64,000 nt of DNA from Marinirhabdus gelatinilytica (GCF_003353425.1 NZ_QRAO01000001.1:186001-250000); one strand, 5' to 3'. Counted from the stretch's first letter, positions 45,179 to 53,893 are shown. Notes: generated by a model from the letters alone, not told the origin. Numbers and translations are program-made.

Positions 45179-46951
45179 TTATTGTTTTTCAAAAATGAGC
45201 ACATCGGTGCCACCGCCTCCGCCACTCACATCTTGTAATTCTACCCGAGTAGCAGATACCATAAGCACATCCCATTCGTCATTAAATTCGTTAAAGGGAG
45301 TACCGCTGAAATTGAGTAGCAGTTCATCGCCTCCAGCTAATACTTGCCATGTCCCGTTATTGGTATTAGCCCCATTGGTAGCCACTACGGTACCGGCACT
45401 ATTCCAGTCTAGTGTATAGCCGGCGTAGGTTGCCGTTTGGTCGTCACCATCGTCAGTATAGGTTTCTACGAACCATATGCCTTCTGGAAGGATGGTTTCT
45501 AAATCTGTACCTCCGCCTCCGGTGAAAGGCGTTCTCTCAAAGGTCAGGAAACTCTCAGAGCCATTCCCGCCGCTTATATCTTTTAAGCGAATGATATCAT
45601 TGGTCACTTCTAATACGTCCCAATCGTCGGCCAATTCGTCCAAAGGCACCGTAACGCCAAAGTTTAGGTTGAGTTCAAGCTCGGTCTCATCTCCAGCTCC
45701 TGTAGACCAGGTTCCGTTGGTGGTTCCATTGGTATCTGTAGCAGTAGCGGTGTTGTCGCTAGCGAAGTTGAAGGTATAATCTGCATAGGTTGCGGTTTCA
45801 TCTACATCATCAAAAAAGTAGGTTATATACCAATCTCCCATGGTAAGGGCGTTTACTAGAGCAGCATCATTTATTCCGCCACCGCCAGTAGTACAATCAC
45901 TCTCAAAACGTAGGCGGTCATCGCCCAAACGCAGATCTACTTTGCTTTCTCCAGGTGCTTGCTCAATTTCGTGGAGGTTCCAAGTATCGTTCACATCAGG
46001 TAAACCTGGAATATTAATGACCACTTCAATATCGTTTCCTGTTCCTGAAGCAGACCAAGTTCCATTAAATGTGCTTCCGTTGGTTGTTGCCACTAAATTC
46101 CCCGAGGTATCAAAATTAAAGGTGTACCCAACATACACGTCCTCAAGATCCTCATCATCCCGTTCTAGTTTATCAATTGTCCAATCTTCGCACCCTGTTA
46201 GCACATCGGTGAGCTGCTGTGGTGTACAGTTGTTACAATCATCATCGTTAGGATCGTTATTATCATCTTCGTCACAAATATCTTCGGCATCGGCTATTGC
46301 TGTTGCCAATTCAGTAAAATTATTTACTTGTATGGTCGTTCCATCAAAGAGGATTAGGGTAATAGGAAAATCGAAAGTAACTACTGTACTTGGGTCTAGA
46401 TTTTCAAGAAAACTGTACAATTCCTGATCGTTGTTCAGCACAACGGTTTCAATAATTTCATTGTTTTGGTTAAAAACCGAAGCAGTAATGGGGTATACTA
46501 TATCAATACATTCTATATCATCATCGGTCACATTTTCACCAGGGCACTGGAGCGCGGCGTTTTCAAGTTCCGCTTGGCTGGTAATTAAGACTTCTGTGTA
46601 ATCTTGTAAAATAATGGTGATGGGGAATAGAATCTCCAAGGTGTCTATATCATCATCAAACTCATCAAAAATAGCCTCTACAATAGCTATATCGGCTTCG
46701 GTCTCTATCACTACTTCAACACCATTTGCTATTACGGTAACAGGCAGTTTTATATTAAAACAACTAGCACCGTCCAAAATATTGTCGTACGACCCATCGT
46801 TTGTTGCCGTTCGTAACAACAGGTTTGCTACAGTCCCGGCAAGCACTTCTTCCTCAGGTGGTTCAATAATTTCCATTTCCTCCTTTCGGCAAGAAAACAA
46901 TGTAAGTGTAAGCAATAATGCTATTACAAATTTGTATCGTAGGATTCTCAT
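45179..46951 (-). CDS. multi-repeat surface lipoprotein divergent from ECF/FecR/TonB cassette
   Basis: A 590-residue lipoprotein; ATG at 46951 gives lipobox LTLFSC (Cys21). An upstream in-frame start at 47035 would mask the signal peptide. Residues about 45-235 hold four related units of about 45 residues with P-(I/V)-T strands (LPVTVIANGVEVVIE, FPITIILQDYTEVLI, YPITASVFNQNNEI, FPITLILFDGTTIQV). Next is an Asp/Asn/Cys-rich linker (about 236-250). Then come three calycin-like domains, starting near 252, 369 and 488, each with the pattern W-x-I/V...YTFNF...NGTW...DDWDV...DISGG...LxFE. I do not know a named family. It is transcribed divergently from a sigma/anti-sigma/receptor operon with overlapping -7 elements, so co-regulation and a role in ligand capture for that receptor are inferred. 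Confidence 0.78.
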   Translation of the reverse strand: MRILRYKFVIALLLTLTLFSCRKEEMEIIEPPEEEVLAGTVANLLLRTATNDGSYDNILDGASCFNIKLPVTVIANGVEVVIETEADIAIVEAIFDEFDDDIDTLEILFPITIILQDYTEVLITSQAELENAALQCPGENVTDDDIECIDIVYPITASVFNQNNEIIETVVLNNDQELYSFLENLDPSTVVTFDFPITLILFDGTTIQVNNFTELATAIADAEDICDEDDNNDPNDDDCNNCTPQQLTDVLTGCEDWTIDKLERDDEDLEDVYVGYTFNFDTSGNLVATTNGSTFNGTWSASGTGNDIEVVINIPGLPDVNDTWNLHEIEQAPGESKVDLRLGDDRLRFESDCTTGGGGINDAALVNALTMGDWYITYFFDDVDETATYADYTFNFASDNTATATDTNGTTNGTWSTGAGDETELELNLNFGVTVPLDELADDWDVLEVTNDIIRLKDISGGNGSESFLTFERTPFTGGGGTDLETILPEGIWFVETYTDDGDDQTATYAGYTLDWNSAGTVVATNGANTNNGTWQVLAGGDELLLNFSGTPFNEFNDEWDVLMVSATRVELQDVSGGGGGTDVLIFEKQ

Positions 46952-47022
46952 AGTTTTTGGGTTCTCTGCTAATAAAACAACTGTGAATGTAAATATCCTG
47001 AAAAAGAGTTTTAATTTCTTTG

Positions 47023-47040
47023 TAGCTTTGTTCAAAATTA
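47023..47040. promoter_or_regulatory. back-to-back divergent -7 elements
   Basis: TAGCTTTG (47023-47030) faces the sigma gene and TAATTTTG on the minus strand (complement of 47033-47040) faces the lipoprotein gene; both are exact TAnnTTTG. The plus-strand transcript would start about ten bases before the GTG at 47047, while the lipoprotein leader is about 75 bases. The two promoters overlap so closely that simultaneous use is unlikely. Confidence 0.5.
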
Positions 47041-47046
47041 AGTTAA

Positions 47047-47571
47047 GTGCCTAAAGAATTACACAAAAATGTATGCCAGGAATCGGTTTTTGCAAAGCTT
47101 TATGAGCAGTATGCAACCAGCCTGCATGACTTTTTATACTATAAGTATGGGTTGGGCACACAAGCTAACGACATGATGCAAGAGGCGTTCGTAAGCCTTT
47201 GGGAGGCATGTAAAAAAGTCGCCCCATCCAAGGCAAGATCGTTTCTGTTTACAGTGGCCAACAATAAGGTGCTGAATGAGCTGAAGCATCAAAAAGTAGT
47301 CTTGAAGTATCAAAAAATAGCTCCAAAAAACTACACAAACGAAACTCCAGAGTTTTTACTTCGTCAGGAAGAATTCCTACAACAATACCAAACAGCGTTG
47401 GGCAATTTAACCGAAGAACAACGTGTTGCTTTCACCTTGAGCAAGATAGAAGGGAAAAAACATCGAGAAATAGCCGAGCTTTTGGATGTGACCCAAAAAG
47501 TTGTAGAATACCGAATTTACAGTGCTTTTGATGCTCTTAAAAGCGAACTGAAAAATTTCAAGTTAAAATAG
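47047..47571 (+). CDS. ECF-type RNA polymerase sigma factor of a FecR cassette
   Basis: A 174-residue sigma-70 family factor. Region 2: FAKLYEQYATSLHDFLYYKYG, NDMMQEAFVSLWEACKKV; region 4: LTEEQRVAFTLSKIEGKKHREIAELLDVTQKVVEYRIYSAFDALK. GTG at 47047 is the only reasonable start: no ATG lies in frame before region 2, and the next in-frame ATG falls inside it. It is followed by fecR (46-base gap) and an STN-type TonB receptor, the classical surface-signalling order. Released FecR would let it activate the receptor operon and perhaps the divergent lipoprotein. Confidence 0.93.
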   Translation: MPKELHKNVCQESVFAKLYEQYATSLHDFLYYKYGLGTQANDMMQEAFVSLWEACKKVAPSKARSFLFTVANNKVLNELKHQKVVLKYQKIAPKNYTNETPEFLLRQEEFLQQYQTALGNLTEEQRVAFTLSKIEGKKHREIAELLDVTQKVVEYRIYSAFDALKSELKNFKLK

Positions 47572-47617
47572 TCAGGAGTTTTTAAAGGTAAGGTGTTTTA
47601 TAAGTAACAATACCGTC

Positions 47618-48520
47618 ATGGAAAAAGATTACCTACTTAAAAAATGGTTGCTCAATGGGTTGACCGAAGAGGAACAACGCACTTTTGATGCGTTGGAGGA
47701 TGCGCCTCTTTACAAAGCAATAGCAGCAAGCGCATCCCACTTTAAAGCATCTCACGTTTCTTCCCCCGAAGCTTTTGAGACACTAAAGGAAAAGCTCCCC
47801 AAGCAAGAAACCGCTATAAAAAAAGTATCATGGAAAAAAACCTTGTTGCAAATCGCAAGTGTTTTGGTGATCGGTCTTGCAGTGTATTACGGCTTTTTTA
47901 ATACCCAGGCAACACACATTAAAACGGTTGCCGCCCAGAAAACTACTATTTCCCTACCAGACAATTCAACAGTATTGTTAAACACAGCCTCCACCATAAC
48001 CTATCACGAAGACAGTTGGGAAAAAGAACGTGAACTGCAACTGGACGGGGAGGCTTTCTTTAAGGTTGCCAAAGGGAAAAAGTTTGATGTTAAAACTTCC
48101 CAGGGTATTGTATCGGTATTGGGAACACAGTTTAATGTTAAACAGCGGGGCACCCTTTTTGAAGTAAGCTGCTATGAGGGTATAGTACAGGTCTCATACG
48201 CCAAAACAGTTAAAAAACTTCTCGCAGGAGATACTTTCCGCATAGATGCTGGAATAGAATACAGCGGCACCACGAACCATGAAGCTCCACAATGGACAAA
48301 TAATAGGAGTAGCTTTAAATCGGTTAAGTTCCAATATGTTCTTGAAGAACTGGAGCGGCAGTATAACATCAAGGTGGTTTACGAAGGAGATAAACAGACC
48401 CGGTTTTTCACAGGTGCCTTTGTACAGGACAATCTAGAGAACGCCTTACAGTCGGTTACCGCCCCGTTAGGGTTAACCTATACATTTGAAGGAACCAACA
48501 AAGTGATCATACTCGATTAG
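47618..48520 (+). CDS. FecR-family anti-sigma factor
   Basis: A 300-residue inner-membrane signal transducer. Cytoplasmic N-terminus that binds the sigma factor (about 1-84), one membrane helix (about 86-103, LLQIASVLVIGLAVYYGFF), periplasmic FecR domain (about 110-205: TTISLPDNSTVLLNTASTITYHE, GEAFFKVAKGKKFDVKTSQGIVSVLGTQFNV), and a C-terminal DUF4974/STN-like domain (KFQYVLEELERQYNIKVVYEGD). Its stop overlaps the receptor GTG start by one base, so translation is probably coupled. Confidence 0.95.
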   Translation: MEKDYLLKKWLLNGLTEEEQRTFDALEDAPLYKAIAASASHFKASHVSSPEAFETLKEKLPKQETAIKKVSWKKTLLQIASVLVIGLAVYYGFFNTQATHIKTVAAQKTTISLPDNSTVLLNTASTITYHEDSWEKERELQLDGEAFFKVAKGKKFDVKTSQGIVSVLGTQFNVKQRGTLFEVSCYEGIVQVSYAKTVKKLLAGDTFRIDAGIEYSGTTNHEAPQWTNNRSSFKSVKFQYVLEELERQYNIKVVYEGDKQTRFFTGAFVQDNLENALQSVTAPLGLTYTFEGTNKVIILD

Positions 48521-51018
48521 TGAAAGGTATTAAAGCCCATACTTGCTTCGTTTTCCTTTTTTTATGGGGCAGCCTTTGCTTTGCACAAGACAAAATATCC
48601 CTTAAAAAAGCTATTGATGAAATAGAGCAACAACATGGTTATACGTTCAACTATGCCGAAGAAACCATTTCGGGCTATACCGTAACACAAATAGATCCTT
48701 CCCTATCTTTTGCTGAAAAAATCACACAATTAAAATCGCAAACCAAGTTGCTTTTTACCCTCTTGGGCAATAAGCTTGTTACCATTTCCTTACCAGAAAG
48801 CAATTTGGTTTGTGGAAATGTGAAAGACGAAGAGACCGGACTTCCCATCGCTTTCGCAACAGTTCAAGCTGCCAAAAAGGCCGTTGTCACAGACGAGAAC
48901 GGCTACTTTAGTATAGACGCTCCACCAACCGAAAACATCAAGATCCGGTTTTTGGGTTACAGAACAGCTGAAATAACCATCAACAATCTTGAAACCGAAA
49001 ATTGCAACCCTATTTTTTTATCGCCCTTGCGCGAGCAACTGGATGCAGTACTTCTTTCCTCATACTTGGTACAGGGTATGAGCAAAATGAGCAATGGTGC
49101 CGAAAGAATAGATTTTAACAACTTTACTGCGCTACCAGGGCTTATTGAGACCGATGTGTTACAGTCTGTCCAATCCCTCCCAGGGGTGCACAGTACAAAT
49201 GAAACGGTTTCAAATATTAATATCCGTGGTGGCACTAACGACCAAAACCTAGTGCTGTGGGACGGTATAAAAATGTACCAGACGGGACACTTTTTTGGGC
49301 TTATTTCAGCCTTCAACCCACAAATTACAGAGCAGGTTAGCATACAAAAAAATGGAACGAGTGCAACCTTGACAGATGGTGTTTCCGGAACTATTGCCAT
49401 GGAAACCGAAAAAGAAGTGAGCAATACATTTTCAGGGAGCCTTGGTGCAAGCCTTATTGATGCAAATGTGTTTCTGGACATTCCTTTGGGAAAAACCTCC
49501 TCTCTCCAAATAGGTGGAAGAAAATCCTTGAGCGACGTAGTAACTACCCCTACCTACGATGCCTATTTTACCCGTATTGCACAAGACACCGAGGTTGAGA
49601 CAAATGTCGAAACTGTAAGAAACACAAATAGGTCTTTCGATTTTTATGATGTCTCGCTACGCTGGCTGTATCAAATTGGCGAGCGCGACAAAATTCGTGT
49701 CAACTTTTTGTATGTGGACAATATTCTCGCATTCAACGAAAACGCGACCATAAACAATACTGCTTTTTCTAGGGAAAGCAGTGTTGCACAAAACAGCTTG
49801 GGTGCTGGAGCACTATGGCAGCACCAATGGGGAGAGCACCTAAACACCACATTACATGTGTATGAGTCTGACTATACCTTAAGGGCGATCAACGCAAATA
49901 TCTTGGACCAACAACGTTTTTTACAGGAAAACAGTGTTTCTGAAACAGGTATCAAAACCGCTGGTATCCTCTCCTTAAAGGAAACCCAAAAACTTACCTT
50001 TGGGTATGAACTTATTGAAACAAAAGTGACCAATCTAGATGATGTAGATGTCCCACTAGTACGCACCTTAGTTGCCGAAGTGGTACGAACCCACAGTGGT
50101 TTTGGGGAGTATTCCATTCGGTTTAATGATTACAAGAGCATACTAATCGCTGGATTACGCTATAATTATTTGGACAAGTTCAACGAGTCTATAATAGAAC
50201 CCAGATTGCAGTTTTCCCAAAAATTCTTGGAACATTTCAGCCTTCAGGTTGCGGGCGAATTTAAACACCAGATCACATCGCAGGTAATTAATTTCCAGAA
50301 TGATTTTTTAGGGATTGAAAAGAGGCGCTGGCAACTCTCCAACAATTCCACAATTCCTATCATAAAAAGTAAACAAGCATCCTTAGGTTTTAATTATAGC
50401 AACAAAGGATGGCTGTTAAGCATAGAGGGCTATTACAAGTTCGTAGACGGTATAACAAGCCAAGAGCAAGGATTTCAAAACCAATTTGAATTTGTTAAGA
50501 CCAGTGGCAGTTATGAGGTTCTGGGGGCCGATGTGCTTTTCAGAAAACGGTTCAGGGATATTTCCCTATGGATAAGCTATTCTTTTATGGACAATGCCTA
50601 TTCTTTCGAAAGTCTTTCCGAAACCGCTTTCCCAAGCAATTACGATATTCCGCACAGCGTAACTTTTGGTAGTACGTATGTTTACGACACGCTAAAGATA
50701 ACCGGTGGGTTTAATTGGCGCTCCGGCAATCCTACAACATCTCCTGTGGAAGGGAACGAAGTTGTAGGTGGAGCCATCAATTTTGACCCACCCAATAGTG
50801 AACGTTTTGAAGATTATATAAGGGTGGATGCTTCGGCATTGTATGAGGTTTCCCTTGTAAACGCAATGTTTGAGGCTGGCATTTCGGTTTGGAATATTTT
50901 GGACCAGACCAACACCATAAGTACTTTTTATAGGGTAAATGAAAATGGCGATATTGTTGAAAACAAACAGACGTCATTGGGTTTTACACCTAATGCTGTA
51001 TTAAGGGTGATTCTATAA
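48520..51018 (+). CDS. TonB-dependent receptor with STN signalling domain
   Basis: An 832-residue outer-membrane transducer. It starts with GTG (TAGTG overlap with fecR), followed by signal peptide (about 1-23, ending CFAQ). Next come an STN domain (about 25-90, ISLKKAIDEIEQQHGYTFNYAEETI) that signals to FecR, and a carboxypeptidase-like domain (about 98-170). The plug follows (about 185-300: SVQSLPGVHSTNETVSNINIRGGTNDQNLVLWDGIKMYQTGHFFGLISAFNP), then the barrel. The VLWDG..MY.TGHFFGL.S.FN type of plug is that of a flavobacterial receptor group with unknown ligand. It has no SusD partner; the divergent lipoprotein is the best partner candidate (inference). Confidence 0.95.
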   Translation: MKGIKAHTCFVFLFLWGSLCFAQDKISLKKAIDEIEQQHGYTFNYAEETISGYTVTQIDPSLSFAEKITQLKSQTKLLFTLLGNKLVTISLPESNLVCGNVKDEETGLPIAFATVQAAKKAVVTDENGYFSIDAPPTENIKIRFLGYRTAEITINNLETENCNPIFLSPLREQLDAVLLSSYLVQGMSKMSNGAERIDFNNFTALPGLIETDVLQSVQSLPGVHSTNETVSNINIRGGTNDQNLVLWDGIKMYQTGHFFGLISAFNPQITEQVSIQKNGTSATLTDGVSGTIAMETEKEVSNTFSGSLGASLIDANVFLDIPLGKTSSLQIGGRKSLSDVVTTPTYDAYFTRIAQDTEVETNVETVRNTNRSFDFYDVSLRWLYQIGERDKIRVNFLYVDNILAFNENATINNTAFSRESSVAQNSLGAGALWQHQWGEHLNTTLHVYESDYTLRAINANILDQQRFLQENSVSETGIKTAGILSLKETQKLTFGYELIETKVTNLDDVDVPLVRTLVAEVVRTHSGFGEYSIRFNDYKSILIAGLRYNYLDKFNESIIEPRLQFSQKFLEHFSLQVAGEFKHQITSQVINFQNDFLGIEKRRWQLSNNSTIPIIKSKQASLGFNYSNKGWLLSIEGYYKFVDGITSQEQGFQNQFEFVKTSGSYEVLGADVLFRKRFRDISLWISYSFMDNAYSFESLSETAFPSNYDIPHSVTFGSTYVYDTLKITGGFNWRSGNPTTSPVEGNEVVGGAINFDPPNSERFEDYIRVDASALYEVSLVNAMFEAGISVWNILDQTNTISTFYRVNENGDIVENKQTSLGFTPNAVLRVIL

Positions 51019-51149
51019 TGAAACCTCTCGTCCTTTGTCAAAGAAATAGTACTATTAACAGCATATTTTTAACATACGCCAAGCTATCTTAATTTTTTTG
51101 AAATATGAATACTGGGGTGGTGTTAAGCTATATTTATATTATATTAAAA

Positions 51150-51470
51150 TTATCTGTTGGCTTTCAAATACAATTTCCATCTATGTACGAATAAGAGATG
51201 TTTTAAACCTAAGAGTAAAAATATAGACCAAACCAAAGGGATAGCTATATTACCGTTAAGCAAGAAAGCGGTGGAGATATTATAAACCAAGAACCCGGAA
51301 ACAATTGCTACCAAAACGAAGCCAATAGCTATTTGGAAAGGTGACCAAAATTTTACTTTTTTTGGTTGTATTGCATCATTTTCAATGTTAGCCATCACTT
51401 TGTCAACAAAATACCTATCCGTTTTCACTTCGCTTCTCTCTACAATTTTTTTTAACTTTTCTTCTTTCAT
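51150..51470 (-). CDS. small membrane protein, possible anti-sigma factor
   Basis: A 106-residue protein with a charged N-terminal cytoplasmic part (about 1-42, MKEEKLKKIVERSEVKTDRYFVDKVMANIE), and two hydrophobic helices (about 46-63 and 74-92). It overlaps the upstream sigma gene by four bases (ATGA). A short membrane protein coupled to a sigma factor is typical of an anti-sigma factor, but no zinc-anti-sigma or RseA-like motif is seen, so this is inference from context. Confidence 0.65.
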   Translation of the reverse strand: MKEEKLKKIVERSEVKTDRYFVDKVMANIENDAIQPKKVKFWSPFQIAIGFVLVAIVSGFLVYNISTAFLLNGNIAIPLVWSIFLLLGLKHLLFVHRWKLYLKANR

Positions 51471-52042
51471 AGCAATGTATTTATTTCTTCTCCCAATAAT
51501 AGCTTGAGTTGTTTTTCCATGTTTTTTCGGCCTCTGTGTAAATCTACCCTGATTTTAGAAACGCTATAACCAGAAATGGTCTCTATTTCCTTTAAACTCA
51601 TTTCGCAAAGATAGAACAGCCGCAATACCAATGCTTCATCTGTCTTTAATTGTGCCATAGCCATCTGGATATATTTTTGTTGGTCTTTATATGCTAGTGT
51701 CTTGTCTCTGGTCTTGGTTACGGCTTGTTCTAAAATATTGGATGCTTCAATAGCTACTTTCGGTCTCTGTTTTTTTAATTCATTATAGCAGCTGTTCACA
51801 ACAATACGGTACAGCCACGTTGAAAACTTTGATTTAAATTTAAACTTCTTGATGTTTTTGTAGACCTTGATGAAAACATCTTGAAGAATGTCTTCAGCCA
51901 ATGGTTCGTCTCTTACAATAGATACTGCCAAAGACAATGATTTGTCCTTGTACAAATTCACCAAAATGCGGAAGGCACCTGTATCACCATCCCGTACCCT
52001 GTGAACAAGTTCAGTATCTTTATCCTTTATCCTAGTTACCAA
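51467..52042 (-). CDS. ECF-type RNA polymerase sigma factor
   Basis: A 191-residue sigma-70 factor. Region 2: FRILVNLYKDKSLSLAVSIVRDEPLAEDILQDVFIKVYKNIKKFKFKSKFSTWLYRIVVNSCYNELKK; region 4: LKTDEALVLRLFYLCEMSLKEIETISGYSVSKIRVDLHRGRKNMEK. No in-frame ATG exists before region 2. TTG at 52042 (overlapping the upstream gene by 11 bases) or TTG at 52069 are the options; I chose the shorter. It is coupled to the downstream small membrane protein by an ATGA overlap. Its target genes are unknown. Confidence 0.88.
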   Translation of the reverse strand: MVTRIKDKDTELVHRVRDGDTGAFRILVNLYKDKSLSLAVSIVRDEPLAEDILQDVFIKVYKNIKKFKFKSKFSTWLYRIVVNSCYNELKKQRPKVAIEASNILEQAVTKTRDKTLAYKDQQKYIQMAMAQLKTDEALVLRLFYLCEMSLKEIETISGYSVSKIRVDLHRGRKNMEKQLKLLLGEEINTLL

Positions 52043-52364
52043 ACTTATCTCCCAAAAAGTTTGCGACAATAAGCCCTAAGCCCCCAAATAGTACAATGGT
52101 TCCCCAAATAAGCAGATCGGCTGTGGTTTCGGTTAAATCCAGCATTGTGAAGATTGATGAGACCATCAATCCTATGCCGAGGCCAATCAATATACCGCCA
52201 AAATGTAGTAATCGGCCTTTTGTAATGGCCTTTGGAGTTTGCAGTCCATTTTCTGCCATAGCTTTTCGTATAAGGTAGGTGTAGCGGGCTATAATAAATA
52301 TCACTGTGGTAATGAGCAAAAAAAATACTACCCCAAAAATCACTTCCTGTGTTATTGTATTCAT
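52032..52364 (-). CDS. DUF6249-like membrane protein
   Basis: A 110-residue protein with a membrane helix at the N-terminus (about 7-27), a short cytoplasmic loop, and two more helices (about 50-72 and 80-100, with GGILIGLGIGLMVSS and IVLFGGLGLIVANF). It resembles the DUF6249 proteins that sit before sigma-factor genes in Bacteroidota (from memory, moderate certainty). The ATG at 52364 is chosen over a TTG at 52400, which would lie within the upstream gene. It lies 19 bases after the serine hydrolase gene and overlaps the sigma gene start. Confidence 0.65.
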   Translation of the reverse strand: MNTITQEVIFGVVFFLLITTVIFIIARYTYLIRKAMAENGLQTPKAITKGRLLHFGGILIGLGIGLMVSSIFTMLDLTETTADLLIWGTIVLFGGLGLIVANFLGDKFGN

Positions 52365-52383
52365 AACTTGAGATTTATAGTTT

Positions 52384-53505
52384 TTAAAAAATTGGTCCAA
52401 TGATGGTGTTCAACCCCTGGATAAATGGAATGGCTTTATTACTGTTAGTAAAGAAAACTATTCCAAATTTTTTTTCTGGCAATACCATCATATACGCTTG
52501 AAAATCGTGGTTGTTACCCGTGTGCATATGCATCATTCCGTATTCAGTGGGCTTCTGCGCCATTCCTAATCCCCAGCCTGTTTGCCCTATTTGCTGCTTT
52601 AAAGGATTATCGTCCTTGAAGCGAGTATGTTCTTTCAACATTATAGCAAGGGTTTCTTTTTTCAATCCTTGCTGTTGCAGCAAAGCAACTAAAAACTTGG
52701 CATATTCCTTTGCCTCACTATGCAAGCTGGAATATGCATTGAAGCTCTTACCACTCCAACCACCATAGGAAGGATTGTTCTGGGTGGGTTTTCCCTCGTC
52801 ATCGTGGCCAAAAGCTTTGTGCTTTTCAATATATGAATTCCAAACGAAGGTAGTGTTGGGCATACGCAGTGGTTTGGTAACTTCTTTTTGAAACAGTGCA
52901 TTAAGATCACTTTTATACCCTACACCATTTAATTTTCCAATAACAGCGGCCAAGTACTGAAATGCCTCTCCTGAATACATAAAATCGGTATCCGGTTTAA
53001 ATGCGAGCTTTATTTTCTTCCCCTTTGAGTGATTGGGAAACCCTGTTCGATGGGATAGCACCATACGTGCTGTAATCAACCTGTAATCTTCTTTTGAAAC
53101 CTCCGCTATTCCTGGATGCGCTAAATATTTATACAGTGGCTCGTCAAGATCCAGTATGCCCTTTTCTACCATTTTCATCACAAAATAGGCGAAGATGGGT
53201 TTGCTCAACGATGCGCCCTCAAATATGGTCTTTTTATTGACAGGCTCCTTTGTTTCAGAATTAATTACACCAAAAGTATTGTGGTACACCAACTCGGAAT
53301 TATTGACTATTGCAATGGACAGTCCTGGCATATCTATGGACTTCAGGATACTGTCAATCTTAGTGTCAAGTACGGTTGATGGAACTGTATTTCCTGAAAC
53401 TGAAGTTATCAAGGTTTTATTTTCTTGGGAGCAACAGCTAGGAAAAGAAAACGAAATGAGCAGTAGGGCAAATAGTGATTTGATTTTTGTTTTTGATTGA
53501 ATCAT
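52384..53505 (-). CDS. serine hydrolase, beta-lactamase/penicillin-binding-like
   Basis: A 373-residue class C beta-lactamase-fold (Pfam Beta-lactamase) protein. Signal peptide with a possible lipobox (SFPSCCSQE). Motifs: SLSK (nucleophile Ser, from SKP-type SxxK), Tyr in the FMYSGEAFQYL segment as YSG, and HTGNN in the position of KTG/HxG. Proteins of this fold act as esterases, D-aminopeptidases or carboxypeptidases; true beta-lactamase activity is not implied. It is the first gene of the operon that contains the DUF6249-like protein, sigma factor and small membrane protein. Confidence 0.9.
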   Translation of the reverse strand: MIQSKTKIKSLFALLLISFSFPSCCSQENKTLITSVSGNTVPSTVLDTKIDSILKSIDMPGLSIAIVNNSELVYHNTFGVINSETKEPVNKKTIFEGASLSKPIFAYFVMKMVEKGILDLDEPLYKYLAHPGIAEVSKEDYRLITARMVLSHRTGFPNHSKGKKIKLAFKPDTDFMYSGEAFQYLAAVIGKLNGVGYKSDLNALFQKEVTKPLRMPNTTFVWNSYIEKHKAFGHDDEGKPTQNNPSYGGWSGKSFNAYSSLHSEAKEYAKFLVALLQQQGLKKETLAIMLKEHTRFKDDNPLKQQIGQTGWGLGMAQKPTEYGMMHMHTGNNHDFQAYMMVLPEKKFGIVFFTNSNKAIPFIQGLNTIIGPIF

Positions 53506-53650
53506 CTTATTGTTTTTTATTGCGAATTAATCTTTTGTAATCTGTCTTGAGCGCGTCGAAAGGCTCACATTATTTGGACAAGATGACTTTGAAAAATGTT
53601 ACAAAAAATTTTTGGGTCGCTCTAGAGTACTTTCAATATATACTTCGAGA
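53506..53650. other. non-coding stretch before the serine hydrolase
   Basis: This is the left part of the 425-base gap between the serine hydrolase and the tRNA. No consensus promoter is evident on the minus strand, and I see no coding pattern. The rest of the gap holds a decayed lipoprotein gene (53651-53836) and the tRNA terminator. Confidence 0.5.
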
Positions 53651-53836
53651 TCATCTTATTGGGTGGTGTGCTTTTTCCATAAAGTTGATATGAGTTATAG
53701 TTTCCGAGGCAACCATCTGGATTTCCTGTCCGTTAAAGTATTCGTAATAGCCCTCGTGTGAGGGTTCAAGTTTATATTCTTCTTCTTTTTATGGAGAAGC
53801 GCATCCAATGAAAAACAGAAGTAGAAATAGAAATTT
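53651..53836 (-). pseudogene. decayed small lipoprotein gene
   Basis: One frame on the minus strand reads KFLFLLLFFIGCASP, a stop (TAA), then KEEEYKLEPSHEGYYEYFNG followed by QEIQMVASETITHINFMEK and AHHPIR, stop. That is a lipobox signal peptide (FIGC-ASP) and a plausible 45-residue mature part, interrupted in frame. The expected ATG before the first Lys is TAG. The total is 62 codons in one uninterrupted phase, so point mutations rather than frameshifts explain it. The family is not recognised. It is too short and broken for standard gene callers. Confidence 0.55.
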
Positions 53837-53893
53837 CTAAATACAATTTTTGGTTTCTTAAAAAACGAATGATATTAAAAATGTGGCAAAAGA

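Noticed and set aside
45840-46427. Plus-strand open frame of 195 codons opposite the multi-repeat lipoprotein
   Set aside because: Ser/Pro/Val-rich translation is what the reverse of Asp/Gly/Asn-rich codons gives; no start context and no similarity pattern.
52384-53505. Antibiotic-resistance beta-lactamase
   Set aside because: The fold motifs are present (SxxK, YSG, HTG), but the sequence fits general serine hydrolases (esterase/peptidase type) and the operon context is a sigma-factor cassette.
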